Source of the DNA: RUG11237 sp045126515
GTDB taxonomy: Bacteria; Bacillota; Clostridia; Lachnospirales; Lachnospiraceae
Direction of reading: 5' to 3'
NCBI GenBank assembly: GCA_045126515.1
Contig: JBGVOM010000126.1
Location: 1 to 64,000 of the forward strand
DNA: 64,000 nucleotides
The translations under genes and the position numbers were made by a program. The notes below the pieces were generated by a model that had not been told where the DNA came from, ran no database searches, and was given only the letters and a program-made list of their open reading frames with translations. This document shows positions 18,344 to 26,074 of this stretch, piece by piece (position 1 is the stretch's first letter; every line of letters begins with the position of its first letter).

Positions 18344-19667
18344 GTACTCTCCTTGGTATATCTGTTGCTTCCATGCCTATATTCATAAATAAATTTACAA
18401 GAGTACAAAAGCATTTGTTCTCTGCATTGTATTTATACTTTACAACTCCTGTATATTTGTCTGCTGTACTTTCCACGCTCTTTAATCCCCAGCCGTGAAA
18501 TGTTTTATCTGATTTTACAGTAAGAAAACTCTTTTCCTTCCGTTTCGGTGGCTGGTCACAACTGTTTTCTACCTTGATAATCAGCATATTCCCATTTATT
18601 TTAATGCGGATACAAATCCACTTTTCTCTTGCTTCTGTCATGCGCCTACACGCTTCAATGGCATTGTCAAACAAATTTGCCAGTATTGTGGTCATATCGT
18701 TGGCAGCAATAGCTCCCGCTGCCGGATAATCAATATCTGCCTCAATATGTATTCCGTGCATTTTTCCTTCTTCTATCTTATTGTTTAAAATAAAATTCAC
18801 CACAGAATCTTCTGTATAAAACACTTCTGCACTAGAACGTTTTTGCAGTTCAAAGCCTGCTATGTATTCTTTTAGTTCCTGCATGTCATCCTTATCAGCT
18901 AACCGCTTCATCACCTGAATATGATTCTTAAAATCATGAAATAATTTTGAATTTTCTTCATATACAGACTTTAAATTATTATAGTTATTTTCCAAAAGTT
19001 CATTTCGCATATTAGCTACATCTAAAATTTCTTCGTTGCGCTCCTTTGAAAAATGTAGCTGCATTACTATCATAATCAACACAACTACCACCATGATTAA
19101 TATCCAGGATAATGCTATGTCAATATTAATTTGCTCCCAAGTCTGCTCTGTCAAAAAAAATGCTCCACTCAAGCCGCCTGTAGAGAGAATAAACACATAT
19201 TTCGGTCTGATAAAATCCATATTTTTTTTCACCCATTTTTTTATTCCAAAATAAAAACACAAGCAAATCATTTTATCTACTATCAGAAATATACTTCTTA
19301 CCTTCCCCGGCTGTATAACATCTGTTGCAAAATTCGGCTGTGACAGCACCAAACCACATACAGATATCACTGCATAATCAAGTAAGTAAAGAAGCAATGA
19401 AAAAAATAATGTATAGGACAGGCTGTATCCAAAGGATTCCTTTAAATCAATCATGATTATCGCTACCATACTGCTTATAGTGATTAGCATATTGAAATAT
19501 GAAACCAACTGAATACTATTTAAACCTGTCACTATACCTACTAATACGAAAATACTTACAAATTTTGCTAACCAGCCAGTCTTCTTTTCAAAAAAAACTT
19601 CCGCTAACGAATAAAATATATAGCTCTCAACTAAACTGGCACCTATTTCACTCAACCAACTGCACAT
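18336..19667 (-). CDS. GHKL-domain sensor histidine kinase (AgrC-like)
   Basis: 443 aa. About six transmembrane segments (residues 1-205) form a peptide-receptor-type sensor. A coiled coil then leads to the phospho-accepting His244 in the motif KLFHDFKNHIQ. The C-terminal HATPase_c domain has NLFDNAIEAC (N-box) and HGWGLKSVEST (G-box), the pattern of AgrC-type kinases. It starts with ATG after AGAGG at about 8 nt. It lies 153 bp downstream of the agrD-like gene with its own possible promoter, so kinase and regulator can be made without the signal genes. Confidence 0.93.
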   Translation of the reverse strand: MCSWLSEIGASLVESYIFYSLAEVFFEKKTGWLAKFVSIFVLVGIVTGLNSIQLVSYFNMLITISSMVAIIMIDLKESFGYSLSYTLFFSLLLYLLDYAVISVCGLVLSQPNFATDVIQPGKVRSIFLIVDKMICLCFYFGIKKWVKKNMDFIRPKYVFILSTGGLSGAFFLTEQTWEQINIDIALSWILIMVVVVLIMIVMQLHFSKERNEEILDVANMRNELLENNYNNLKSVYEENSKLFHDFKNHIQVMKRLADKDDMQELKEYIAGFELQKRSSAEVFYTEDSVVNFILNNKIEEGKMHGIHIEADIDYPAAGAIAANDMTTILANLFDNAIEACRRMTEAREKWICIRIKINGNMLIIKVENSCDQPPKRKEKSFLTVKSDKTFHGWGLKSVESTADKYTGVVKYKYNAENKCFCTLVNLFMNIGMEATDIPRRVHD

Positions 19668-19722
19668 TATTCAGACCTCTTGTCATAATATGTATCGACA
19701 CACTATCACACTCACTGGTTTC

Positions 19723-19751
19723 AGTTTAGCACTTTATTTTACAAAAGTAAA
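19723..19751 (-). promoter_or_regulatory. Possible secondary promoter for the kinase-regulator pair
   Basis: TTTACT (19746-19751), a 17-bp spacer and TAAACT (19723-19728) lie in the gap between the autoinducer-peptide gene and the kinase. It could supply basal kinase and regulator levels. Confidence 0.4.
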
Positions 19752-19820
19752 GTATTTTCTCTTTTTAATATTATAAAAACACATTTGCTTGTTAATCACA
19801 CAAGTTTCTTACCACTGTTA

Positions 19821-19928
19821 TTACTTTAAAAGACTTTCCGGTGTCTCAGGTTGATAACATGCAAAAAATGATGCTGCTCCCGCTCCCATCATTGCAATTT
19901 TCTCCAGTAAAAAAACTAATAATCCCAT
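19821..19928 (-). CDS. agrD: AgrD-like cyclic (thio)lactone autoinducer prepeptide
   Basis: A 35-residue peptide. A hydrophobic/amphipathic N-terminal helix (MGLLVFLLEKIAMMGAG) is followed by AASFFACYQPETPESLLK. The YQPExP tail matches the AgrB recognition segment of clostridial AgrD (HQPEEP in Clostridium perfringens). Aligning on it places Ser, not Cys, at the ring-forming position (S-F-F-A-C, then Y), predicting a lactone. The Cys is the last ring residue, before the scissile bond. The ATG at 19928 is 8 nt from GGAG; another ATG at 19934 is only 2 nt from it. It lies 19 bp after agrB. Confidence 0.88.
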   Translation of the reverse strand: MGLLVFLLEKIAMMGAGAASFFACYQPETPESLLK

Positions 19929-19947
19929 GTTCATCTCTCCTTATTAA

Positions 19948-20529
19948 TTATAAATTCTCCAAATAGTTACCAATCGGACTTTCTGCCAGTCCAAACAACA
20001 ATACTGCCATAAGAATCGAATAAAAAGCCATCATGCCATAGTGTTGATTCCACAAAGAAACTGCTACAAACAGTAATAAATCCATAAGCATTACTATTTT
20101 TAATCTTTTCCGATTCTTCTGCACCATCCTTTCTGAAATTGGATGATTTTTATTGATATGGGGTGCCCTGCCATACAAAAAGATAAATGCCAAGATAATT
20201 GCGGATATTTTAATTCCTATATTTTCTATAGGAAATTTCTCAGCTCCCATTACAATAACACCAAAAACTATAAGCGAACAGCAATAGCATTTCAAATATG
20301 TTGATGCATGGAAACCTCCACTAAACAGCCGAACGGGTACAAAAAAAGCCAAAAATACCACAGCATCCAGCTTATGAAAAAAGGTCAAACTTAACACTGC
20401 AATGGAAAAAATCAATATTAATGTGGAAATGCAAAGTTCCAGTCCATACTGTATAATCTCTCTCTTGTCTTTGTCAACGTTTCCTGTTAATACTATCTTT
20501 TCTGTTAATTGTCTGGCAAGTGCTTCCAT
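19948..20529 (-). CDS. agrB: AgrB-like peptide-processing membrane endopeptidase
   Basis: 193 aa with five to six hydrophobic segments. The AgrB signature is present: R67-L-F-S-G-G-F-H74-A-S-T-Y-L-K-C81, with His74 and Cys81 as the catalytic pair. AgrB cleaves AgrD C-terminally and closes the ring. The start ATG follows AAAGGAGGGAGAGT. It is encoded immediately before the peptide gene. Confidence 0.93.
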   Translation of the reverse strand: MEALARQLTEKIVLTGNVDKDKREIIQYGLELCISTLILIFSIAVLSLTFFHKLDAVVFLAFFVPVRLFSGGFHASTYLKCYCCSLIVFGVIVMGAEKFPIENIGIKISAIILAFIFLYGRAPHINKNHPISERMVQKNRKRLKIVMLMDLLLFVAVSLWNQHYGMMAFYSILMAVLLFGLAESPIGNYLENL

Positions 20530-20576
20530 ACTCTCCCTCCTTTCTACTTTTAATCACAGTGGTCTGATTCTGATTT

Positions 20577-21677
20577 CTATTCATATCCAAAATTATCTCC
20601 CGTAATTGCATTGATACGCTCTGCCGCATCATTTTTACTATCTACAAATATCCAATACGGCTCTAAGGTTCCCTTTTTATAATCCTCAATGGATGTTTCT
20701 GAAACAAAAATATACTCTAGCCATATTTTATCAAAAGTCCTTTTCTCTTCTATCACCTGATTGTCATATTTACTTTTTATATATTGAACTGCTTCCTGCG
20801 CTGTAATAATATTTTCCTCTCTGTCTTCTTCTAATTCAAAAGCTCCCTGAATGGATAAATACTCCAGCCCCTTTTTATCTGCAATCACTTCCACATTTGT
20901 TATCTGTATGTCACTACTTTCCTTCCCTGTTTGAAGCTCAGGTTCTCTATTCGAAGCCATTGGAATTCCTTTATTTTTCACTGTAAAAGATAGAAAATAA
21001 GCATCTTTCGTAAGAAAATCTTTCGTGAATTCCCTGGTTTCCGCTTCTGTTACAATATCTCCTGTCATTTTTTTTCGTTTTTTTATAATATCTGTCATAG
21101 AAATTTTTACAGCCTTTTGAAGATAAAATTCTTGCTCATCTTCTAAACTATAAATCTCATTTAATTTTTCAACTGCATTTTTTACTGTAGCTTCCTCTAA
21201 AAATTCCTGTGCCTGCGCCGCATCTGTCTTATCTATTTTGTCCCAATAGCAGTATTTTACCAGAATCATTAAGTCTGCCATGCCATCTTTTGCCTCGTAA
21301 TCAAGTCTATCTGGGGATGCACATAAATTTCCACCCTCGGTATCTTCAATTTCAACGGAAGCTTTTTTTTCATCCACTTCCTCAGTCAAATCTGTTATAT
21401 CATTGCATAAGACTTTTTTTATACGGTCAATATCAAATTCTTTTCCTGTGGTCTTATATACAATACATTTTTCTACTTCGCTATTTTCTATATCAGCATC
21501 TATCTCAACATTTTCTACTATTTCCATGGATAAATGCTCTATTTTCTCATTTCCTGCAGACTGTTGGTTTTGCACTTTATCAATGGTTGTTCCATTGTTC
21601 TTCTGTACTCCACATGTAACAAGCCCTATTATTATGATGATAAGGCAGCTTCCTACAATACCTGCTTTCTTCCTCAA
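20577..21677 (-). CDS. Membrane-anchored protein of unknown function in the Agr operon
   Basis: About 366 aa. One N-terminal hydrophobic segment (IVGSCLIIIIIGLVTCGV) would anchor it with the bulk outside. LVTC is a poor lipobox (Thr at -1), so a lipoprotein is possible but doubtful. The rest is charged, and the last 90 residues (AQEAVQYIKSKYDNQ... YWIFVDSKNDAAERINAITG) recall PepSY/YycI-like regulatory folds. I do not recognise the family. TTG at 21677 has GGAGG 10 nt upstream. An ATG at 21728 has no clear ribosome site and would place a 9-bp hairpin in the first codons, so I prefer TTG. It is placed directly upstream of agrB (47 bp). Confidence 0.65.
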   Translation of the reverse strand: MRKKAGIVGSCLIIIIIGLVTCGVQKNNGTTIDKVQNQQSAGNEKIEHLSMEIVENVEIDADIENSEVEKCIVYKTTGKEFDIDRIKKVLCNDITDLTEEVDEKKASVEIEDTEGGNLCASPDRLDYEAKDGMADLMILVKYCYWDKIDKTDAAQAQEFLEEATVKNAVEKLNEIYSLEDEQEFYLQKAVKISMTDIIKKRKKMTGDIVTEAETREFTKDFLTKDAYFLSFTVKNKGIPMASNREPELQTGKESSDIQITNVEVIADKKGLEYLSIQGAFELEEDREENIITAQEAVQYIKSKYDNQVIEEKRTFDKIWLEYIFVSETSIEDYKKGTLEPYWIFVDSKNDAAERINAITGDNFGYE

Positions 21678-21700
21678 ATTCTTTAAACCTCCACTATATT

Positions 21701-21726
21701 TTGAAAGGCGGCTTTCTCCGCCTTTC
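21701..21726 (-). other. Hairpin between the two accessory genes
   Basis: GAAAGGCGG and CCGCCTTTC form a perfect 9-bp stem with a 6-nt loop (AGAAAG), not followed by a U-run. It could stabilise or process the mRNA between the 103-residue protein gene and the membrane-anchored protein gene. Confidence 0.5.
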
Positions 21727-21749
21727 ATCTCAGTTCTACATTACTCTAT

Positions 21750-22061
21750 TCAGAGCTTATGTTGCAAACTCATATACGCCTCGAGTATACTTTGACTGTC
21801 TGATACACGCTTTATACTTGATACATTAACTTTTCCTGCTAGTGTATCCATATTCTCATCACCTCGTACACTGTTTAAACATTTATTTATAATATCTGAA
21901 TATAAAGAAATTCCGAATTTTGATGTACAGTCTGTCTTATTTACTTTCCCTGCCAAGGTATCCGCCTGTTGATATCCCTTTATGCTATTTAGATATTTAT
22001 TTGTAAGTTCCCTATAGGAAGTATTGTTTGTTGCTAATATGTAACTATTTTCAGAACTCAT
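21750..22061 (-). CDS. Small protein with two tandem internal repeats, first gene of the Agr operon
   Basis: 103 aa with no signal peptide or membrane segment. Two units of about 29 residues (about 16-44 and 54-82) share the pattern Y-x-x-x-x-N-K-x-L-N-S-(I/V)-(K/R)-G, then an identical DTLAGKVN. The DNA of the two units has diverged at synonymous sites, so the duplication is old and the protein sequence appears constrained. It starts after AATAAGGAGGGC. The product family is unknown to me. Its place behind the LytTR-type promoter makes it the first gene of the quorum-regulated unit. Confidence 0.75.
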   Translation of the reverse strand: MSSENSYILATNNTSYRELTNKYLNSIKGYQQADTLAGKVNKTDCTSKFGISLYSDIINKCLNSVRGDENMDTLAGKVNVSSIKRVSDSQSILEAYMSLQHKL

Positions 22062-22139
22062 TGGTTTTCCTGCCCTCCTTATTAGCCGTCTGTTAACATA
22101 TTTTTTGAGAAAATCAAAAAAATAGTGAATATTTTATAA

Positions 22140-22244
22140 TTATTCTATAGTACAGGTTACTCTCACCCAATCCGACAAACCTACCGTAACGCCACCGATT
22201 TTTACCATGTAACTGCCTGTTTTCTCTGATTTTCTCCCTGCCAC
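22140..22244 (-). other. Short open frame in the Agr-operon leader, possible gene remnant
   Basis: The frame from GTG 22244 (or ATG 22208) to TAA reads ...GSYMVKIGGVTVGLSDW..., 34 or 22 codons. There is no ribosome site, and the GTG coincides with the predicted transcription start. GSYxVKIGGVT resembles, from memory, small proteins encoded near recombinases in gut conjugative elements. It is probably non-coding debris or a leaderless peptide. Confidence 0.25.
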
Positions 22245-22250
22245 AACTGT

Positions 22251-22279
22251 ATTATAACGTTTTTTTACCTCCCCATTTC
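22251..22279 (-). promoter_or_regulatory. Activator-dependent promoter of the Agr operon
   Basis: There is a perfect TATAAT -10 (22251-22256). The expected -35 position (22274-22279) reads GAAATG, a poor match, as expected for a promoter needing an activator. A leader of about 180 nt precedes the first gene. Confidence 0.6.
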
Positions 22280-22280
22280 A

Positions 22281-22311
22281 TTTTGTCCTTCAATTGTGCG
22301 TTTTTTGTCCT
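22281..22311 (-). promoter_or_regulatory. LytTR-type tandem binding site
   Basis: AGGACAAAA occurs twice (22303-22311 and 22281-22289) as an exact direct repeat with a 22-bp period. The proximal copy abuts the -35 region. Two 9-bp direct repeats two helical turns apart next to a weak -35 is the architecture of AgrA/LytTR activator sites. The operon encodes a LytTR regulator, so autoactivation is likely. Confidence 0.65.
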
Positions 22312-22335
22312 CGAATTTAATATCGAATCGACTGT

Positions 22336-22588
22336 TTAGAGTAGGAGTAGGGGGACTCCCCCCATTCTCTCACACCACCGCTCATACGGTTCCGTAAGTG
22401 GCGATTCGTTTGTCTGGCAGCCTTACCCGGTATACCATGCCTTATATGTGATTTCTCTCTGTCAGACCAGAGGTTCGCCATCCGACTTCCTTTAGATTCC
22501 ACCTCACAATGGATACCCTTGCCATTGGCTGTAAGTTAAACGCTTTTACGAATTTGCACTGATTAGATTACGCCTATGCTGGGCGAAA
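22336..22588 (-). mobile_element. Degenerate, ORF-less group II intron relic
   Basis: The 5' part (TTTCGCCCAGCATAGGCGT, about 22570-22588) resembles GUGCGCCC intron starts with the first bases mutated. GCAAGGGTATCCATTGTGAGG and GGATGGCGAACCTCTGGTC (about 22440-22530) look like domain I. A domain V-like hairpin (CCACTTACGGAACCGTATGAGCGGTGG, given here by its two arms at about 22371-22401) is followed by GTGTGAGAG and a domain VI-like GGGGG/CCCCC stem ending CCTACTC near 22340. Only about 250 bp remain; the reverse-transcriptase domain is gone. The relic starts directly behind the MCP terminator hairpin. Identification rests on recognised intron motifs, without an alignment. Confidence 0.65.
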
Positions 22589-22590
22589 TA

Positions 22591-22628
22591 AAAAACAGAA
22601 TTGCCAAATTAACGACAATCCTGTTTTT
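22591..22628 (-). terminator. Terminator of the chemoreceptor gene
   Basis: AAAAACAGGATTG and CAATTCTGTTTTT (minus strand) form a 13-bp stem with one G-T type mismatch and a 12-nt loop, followed by TTTTTTATTT. Confidence 0.8.
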
Positions 22629-22660
22629 ATATCTGTGCCATTTATTAAGACTATTCCTGC

Positions 22661-24151
22661 CTACCTGACACCTTCGTTCTTTCCTTCTTTATTTCCATTG
22701 AGCACCTCTGACAACTGCTCCATACCACTCTGTACATTCTCCATAGACTTAAGAATATTTTCCACTCCTGCTGCCTGTTCCTCTGTAGAAGTGCTTATTT
22801 CTGTTGTGGTTTCTACAGATTTCTTTGAACTGTCTTCTACCCTTTCCATTGCCTCTAACAAATGTTCCTTAATCTCAATGATGTTAGACAGCTCTTCTTT
22901 CAACACATCAGTAACAGAGATAACTTCCTCTGAAGAATGAAGCATTGTTTCAAAGATTTTCACTGTATCATCCAATTTGTCATTTGATTCTTTTACAATG
23001 ACATTATTACATTCAATTGCTTGATTTGTTTCTTCCACAGTGGATATAATATCTTTTAAAATAGCATCAATCTTTTGAGTTGCCGCTGAAGACTCTGACG
23101 ATAAAGCATTAATCTCATCTGCTACTACTGCAAAACCTTTTCCTGCTTCTCCTGCTCTGGCTGCTTCAATGGCCGCATTTAATGCAAGCAGATTCGTCTG
23201 TTTCGCAATCTGACTGATACTTTCAATAATCTCACCAATAGAACTGGATTTCTGTGATAAGGCTGTTACACCTTCTGATGCCACACGGGTGGATTCAATA
23301 TTTTCACTGAACTTCTTGGAGAGCTCTGCAATAGCCGCAATTCCTTCGTCATTCTTTTCTTTCAACTGCTTTATGTTTTCTACTGTCTGAGCCACCCGTT
23401 CTTCTGAACTGACAATCTTATCGTTTAACTCATTGAATATCTCAAGACTTCCATTAACTTCTTCAATCTGCTGGTTTGCACTATTAGAAATTTCTGCTGT
23501 AGATGCAGCAATTTCCGTAGTACTTTTCTCAAAATTATGCAAGGAATCATAAATTCTTTCCGATGACTGCTGTAACCCGTCAAAAGCTCCCCTGACATTA
23601 TCAAGCATTTCTTCTACTTCATTCTCTTTTTCCTCTACATTTAAGAATAAAGAACGTGCTCTGACTACAATCATTACTGCCACAAGAACTGCAAGTATAT
23701 ATACCAGCCAGACAAAAATCCATATGGAAAGCGTATACATTGCCAGATACGCTTTCGGAAATATAATCATAACAATTACATTTGGCACGATAGTAATTAC
23801 GGTACACCACTTTATGGTAGATAAATTATAATACGGAACTGCTAAAAACAATACTAAAAAATAAGCCTCTGCCATAGCTCCAAAAGCAGCAGGATTACCA
23901 CACACAATAGTCACTGCACCCAAAACCGGTAAAATTGCAATATAACAATACTTTGCATATTTTCCCAAAGGTTTCTCAAATACTTTAACCAAAACACTGC
24001 ACACTACCATAGTAAGAACAACAGTGTCTTTAAGTGAGCCTCCATTGAACAACAATACATATACCAATGCAACAATCGGTATTACTGCCAAAAACAGAAA
24101 CATTATAAAATTCATTCTTTTTTCTTCATTTTTTAAAATCTCTAAATTCAT
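22661..24151 (-). CDS. Methyl-accepting chemotaxis protein
   Basis: 496 aa. About six closely packed hydrophobic helices (residues 13-160), with no large extracellular ligand domain, are followed by a long coiled-coil signalling domain. The conserved hairpin tip is IAKQTNLLALNAAIEAARAG (about 325-344), then GKGFAVVADEI. The compact membrane part suggests sensing within or through the membrane. It has a candidate sigma-28 promoter upstream and its own terminator, so it is a single-gene unit. A cheW gene lies 21 kb away in the same window. Confidence 0.95.
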   Translation of the reverse strand: MNLEILKNEEKRMNFIMFLFLAVIPIVALVYVLLFNGGSLKDTVVLTMVVCSVLVKVFEKPLGKYAKYCYIAILPVLGAVTIVCGNPAAFGAMAEAYFLVLFLAVPYYNLSTIKWCTVITIVPNVIVMIIFPKAYLAMYTLSIWIFVWLVYILAVLVAVMIVVRARSLFLNVEEKENEVEEMLDNVRGAFDGLQQSSERIYDSLHNFEKSTTEIAASTAEISNSANQQIEEVNGSLEIFNELNDKIVSSEERVAQTVENIKQLKEKNDEGIAAIAELSKKFSENIESTRVASEGVTALSQKSSSIGEIIESISQIAKQTNLLALNAAIEAARAGEAGKGFAVVADEINALSSESSAATQKIDAILKDIISTVEETNQAIECNNVIVKESNDKLDDTVKIFETMLHSSEEVISVTDVLKEELSNIIEIKEHLLEAMERVEDSSKKSVETTTEISTSTEEQAAGVENILKSMENVQSGMEQLSEVLNGNKEGKNEGVR

Positions 24152-24180
24152 AAAAAATCCTCCTTACTTAGCCCCATCTA

Positions 24181-24207
24181 AATATCAGAAAAGATTTCAT
24201 ATTCTTA
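24181..24207 (-). promoter_or_regulatory. Candidate sigma-28 promoter of the chemoreceptor gene
   Basis: TAAG (24204-24207), 15 nt, CTGATATT (24181-24188). This is close to the TAAA-N15-GCCGATAT consensus and 30 bp upstream of the start, as expected for a chemotaxis gene. Confidence 0.45.
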
Positions 24208-24228
24208 CAATTTGCCCATGAATTGTAA

Positions 24229-25230
24229 CTAATATCGATAAAGCGAACAAGCACAGGTGGTACCTGCACCTACTGTCCAAAATATAACATAATCTCCTTT
24301 TTCCAATTCGCCATTTTCCATTGCCCTGGCACATGCAATCATTGGACTTGTAGTTCCGGTGTACCCAAACTCATCGCCAATAAAAGTAAATTTTTTGATA
24401 TCTTCATCCAATTCTTCGCATACACCTTGTATGCTTTTCCATGCAAATTGTGATAAAAAATATTTTTTGATATCACTTTTTGTCAAATTGTTTCTAAAAA
24501 GTATTTCCTCAATGGAAATAGTGGCACTATGAAATGCTCCGCTGTAATCAAAAGGAGTCCACTGTACCAACTTATCCTGTGTAGGCAGATTTCTATCTCT
24601 TACCACACTAGATAATCCCTTTGCAGGAAATACCATTTTGTCATGATTACTGGAATTTGTGTAATACTCCGAATCCACCAAGCCTCTATCTGTATGGAAT
24701 ACGTTTTCCAATACCATAGCGCAAGCGGAATCTCCAAAATTAGAATATGCTATTGCTTCATCGTATCTGGAATACCGGTTTAATTGATCTGAACCTACAA
24801 TTAAAGCATATTTTATGTTTTGATTATTCTGCATGGCTCTCGATGCCTGATCTAATGCCACAACCATTCCTGCACAGTTTGCATTCAAATCATAAACACA
24901 GCATTTTTGCCCTACTCCTAACATAGAATGTAATTTTACCGAATTTGGTGGAAGCATATATTCCGGAGTACCCGAAGAAAATATAAGTAACCCAATCTGT
25001 GAAGGCTTCACATACACTTTTTCTAACACATCTTTCGCTGCCTCAAATCCCATGGTAAGTATATTTTCTTCTTCGTTATCTGAAATATACCTGTTTTTTC
25101 TTCCGGTAGTCTTTAAAAGATTATCAATATCTGTTCCCTTTTTCCTAAAATGTTCGATAAAATACTCATTATCCACTTTATGTTCCGGATGATAATAGGA
25201 AATTCCTTTAATCATTGCATTATTTTCCAT
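24229..25230 (-). CDS. KAS III (FabH)-like thiolase-fold protein with altered active site
   Basis: 333 aa with the FabH fold: nucleophile Cys119 in VYDLNANCAGM, GSDQLNRYS, and C-terminal FGYTGTTSPMIA. The His of the usual HQAN-x-R motif is replaced (S260-Q-F-A), and the Asn of YGNTSAAS is replaced by Tyr290. It therefore keeps the acyl-enzyme Cys but lacks the two decarboxylation residues of canonical KAS III. Acyl transfer without condensation, or a specialised condensation, is more likely than fatty-acid initiation. It starts after GAGGAGTG. The neighbour 61 bp upstream is an alpha/beta hydrolase, suggesting one small secondary-metabolite or acyl-ester pathway. Confidence 0.8.
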   Translation of the reverse strand: MENNAMIKGISYYHPEHKVDNEYFIEHFRKKGTDIDNLLKTTGRKNRYISDNEEENILTMGFEAAKDVLEKVYVKPSQIGLLIFSSGTPEYMLPPNSVKLHSMLGVGQKCCVYDLNANCAGMVVALDQASRAMQNNQNIKYALIVGSDQLNRYSRYDEAIAYSNFGDSACAMVLENVFHTDRGLVDSEYYTNSSNHDKMVFPAKGLSSVVRDRNLPTQDKLVQWTPFDYSGAFHSATISIEEILFRNNLTKSDIKKYFLSQFAWKSIQGVCEELDEDIKKFTFIGDEFGYTGTTSPMIACARAMENGELEKGDYVIFWTVGAGTTCACSLYRY

Positions 25231-25291
25231 CTACAACACTCCTCACGCTCAAAAATATATAGTCATGCCTCGTAATCCTTTATTTTTACTT

Positions 25292-26074
25292 TTAAATCAA
25301 CTTCTCAAGGAAAGACATAATTTTATTTTTCACTGTTTCCCCATCTTCCATAATCGCTGCATGTCCTTTATAAGGAATCATCAGCAGTTCACTTCCCGGA
25401 ATAGCTTTCCATGTTTCTACAGCCGCCATTGGCAATACAATCACATCGTCACTTCCATGTACTAACAATGTTGGTACATCAATCTCCTTACTGGCTTCTA
25501 ATCGATCATAACGATTAGATGCCATCAAATCCCCATAACCAATGGCATCTGCAACCTTTGTAGAATCAAAGCTGTCCCTAATTACCTTTTTATCTTCTTC
25601 CGGTGTATCTGTACCGAACAGATATTCTAATATATCTGATGTAGAAAATTGTTCTACCGGTACTTGCTTTAATTCATCTACAGCAGGCGTATGATGCTTT
25701 AAATCCGCTCCACTGCTTAAGAAAACAATACCTTCTAATTTTAGTTTCTTTCTTATGGCAAGTTCACAAGTAATAGCTCCTCCCATAGAATAACCGAGAA
25801 CAACAATTCTCTCACCAATCACTCCACTCTGCTGTAAATAGGATACAGATTCCTCCACATCCTCAGCAAATGTTTTCACTTCCTCCGGTTCTTCACCAGC
25901 AGATTCCCCATGTGCAGTCAAATCAAAAACGATGCAATTATATTTTTCAAATTTTTCTGCTAATGGTAGCATACCTTCCTTTGTCATAGTTGAACCATGC
26001 AAAAAGACCAACGTAATTTCACTACTTCGATCCCCAATCTGTCTGAACGACAATATACTCTTTCCCTCTAACAT
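25292..26074 (-). CDS. Alpha/beta hydrolase
   Basis: 260 aa. Oxyanion region FLHGSTMTKEG, nucleophile Ser96 in the elbow GYSMGG, acid Asp in LLVHGSDDVIVLP and His in PYKGHAAIME complete a serine-hydrolase triad. A helical cap lies between about 130 and 200. The substrate is unknown; a thioesterase or ester hydrolase acting with the adjacent KAS III-like protein is plausible. It begins after AAAAGGAGGAAAAGGAA. Same strand and 61-bp spacing suggest co-transcription with the KAS III-like gene. Confidence 0.85.
   Translation of the reverse strand: MLEGKSILSFRQIGDRSSEITLVFLHGSTMTKEGMLPLAEKFEKYNCIVFDLTAHGESAGEEPEEVKTFAEDVEESVSYLQQSGVIGERIVVLGYSMGGAITCELAIRKKLKLEGIVFLSSGADLKHHTPAVDELKQVPVEQFSTSDILEYLFGTDTPEEDKKVIRDSFDSTKVADAIGYGDLMASNRYDRLEASKEIDVPTLLVHGSDDVIVLPMAAVETWKAIPGSELLMIPYKGHAAIMEDGETVKNKIMSFLEKLI

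Noticed and set aside
22317..22502. Open frame of 61 codons on the minus strand within the intron relic
   Set aside because: It lies inside the structured group II intron remains, has no ribosome site, and its sequence is explained by intron RNA elements.
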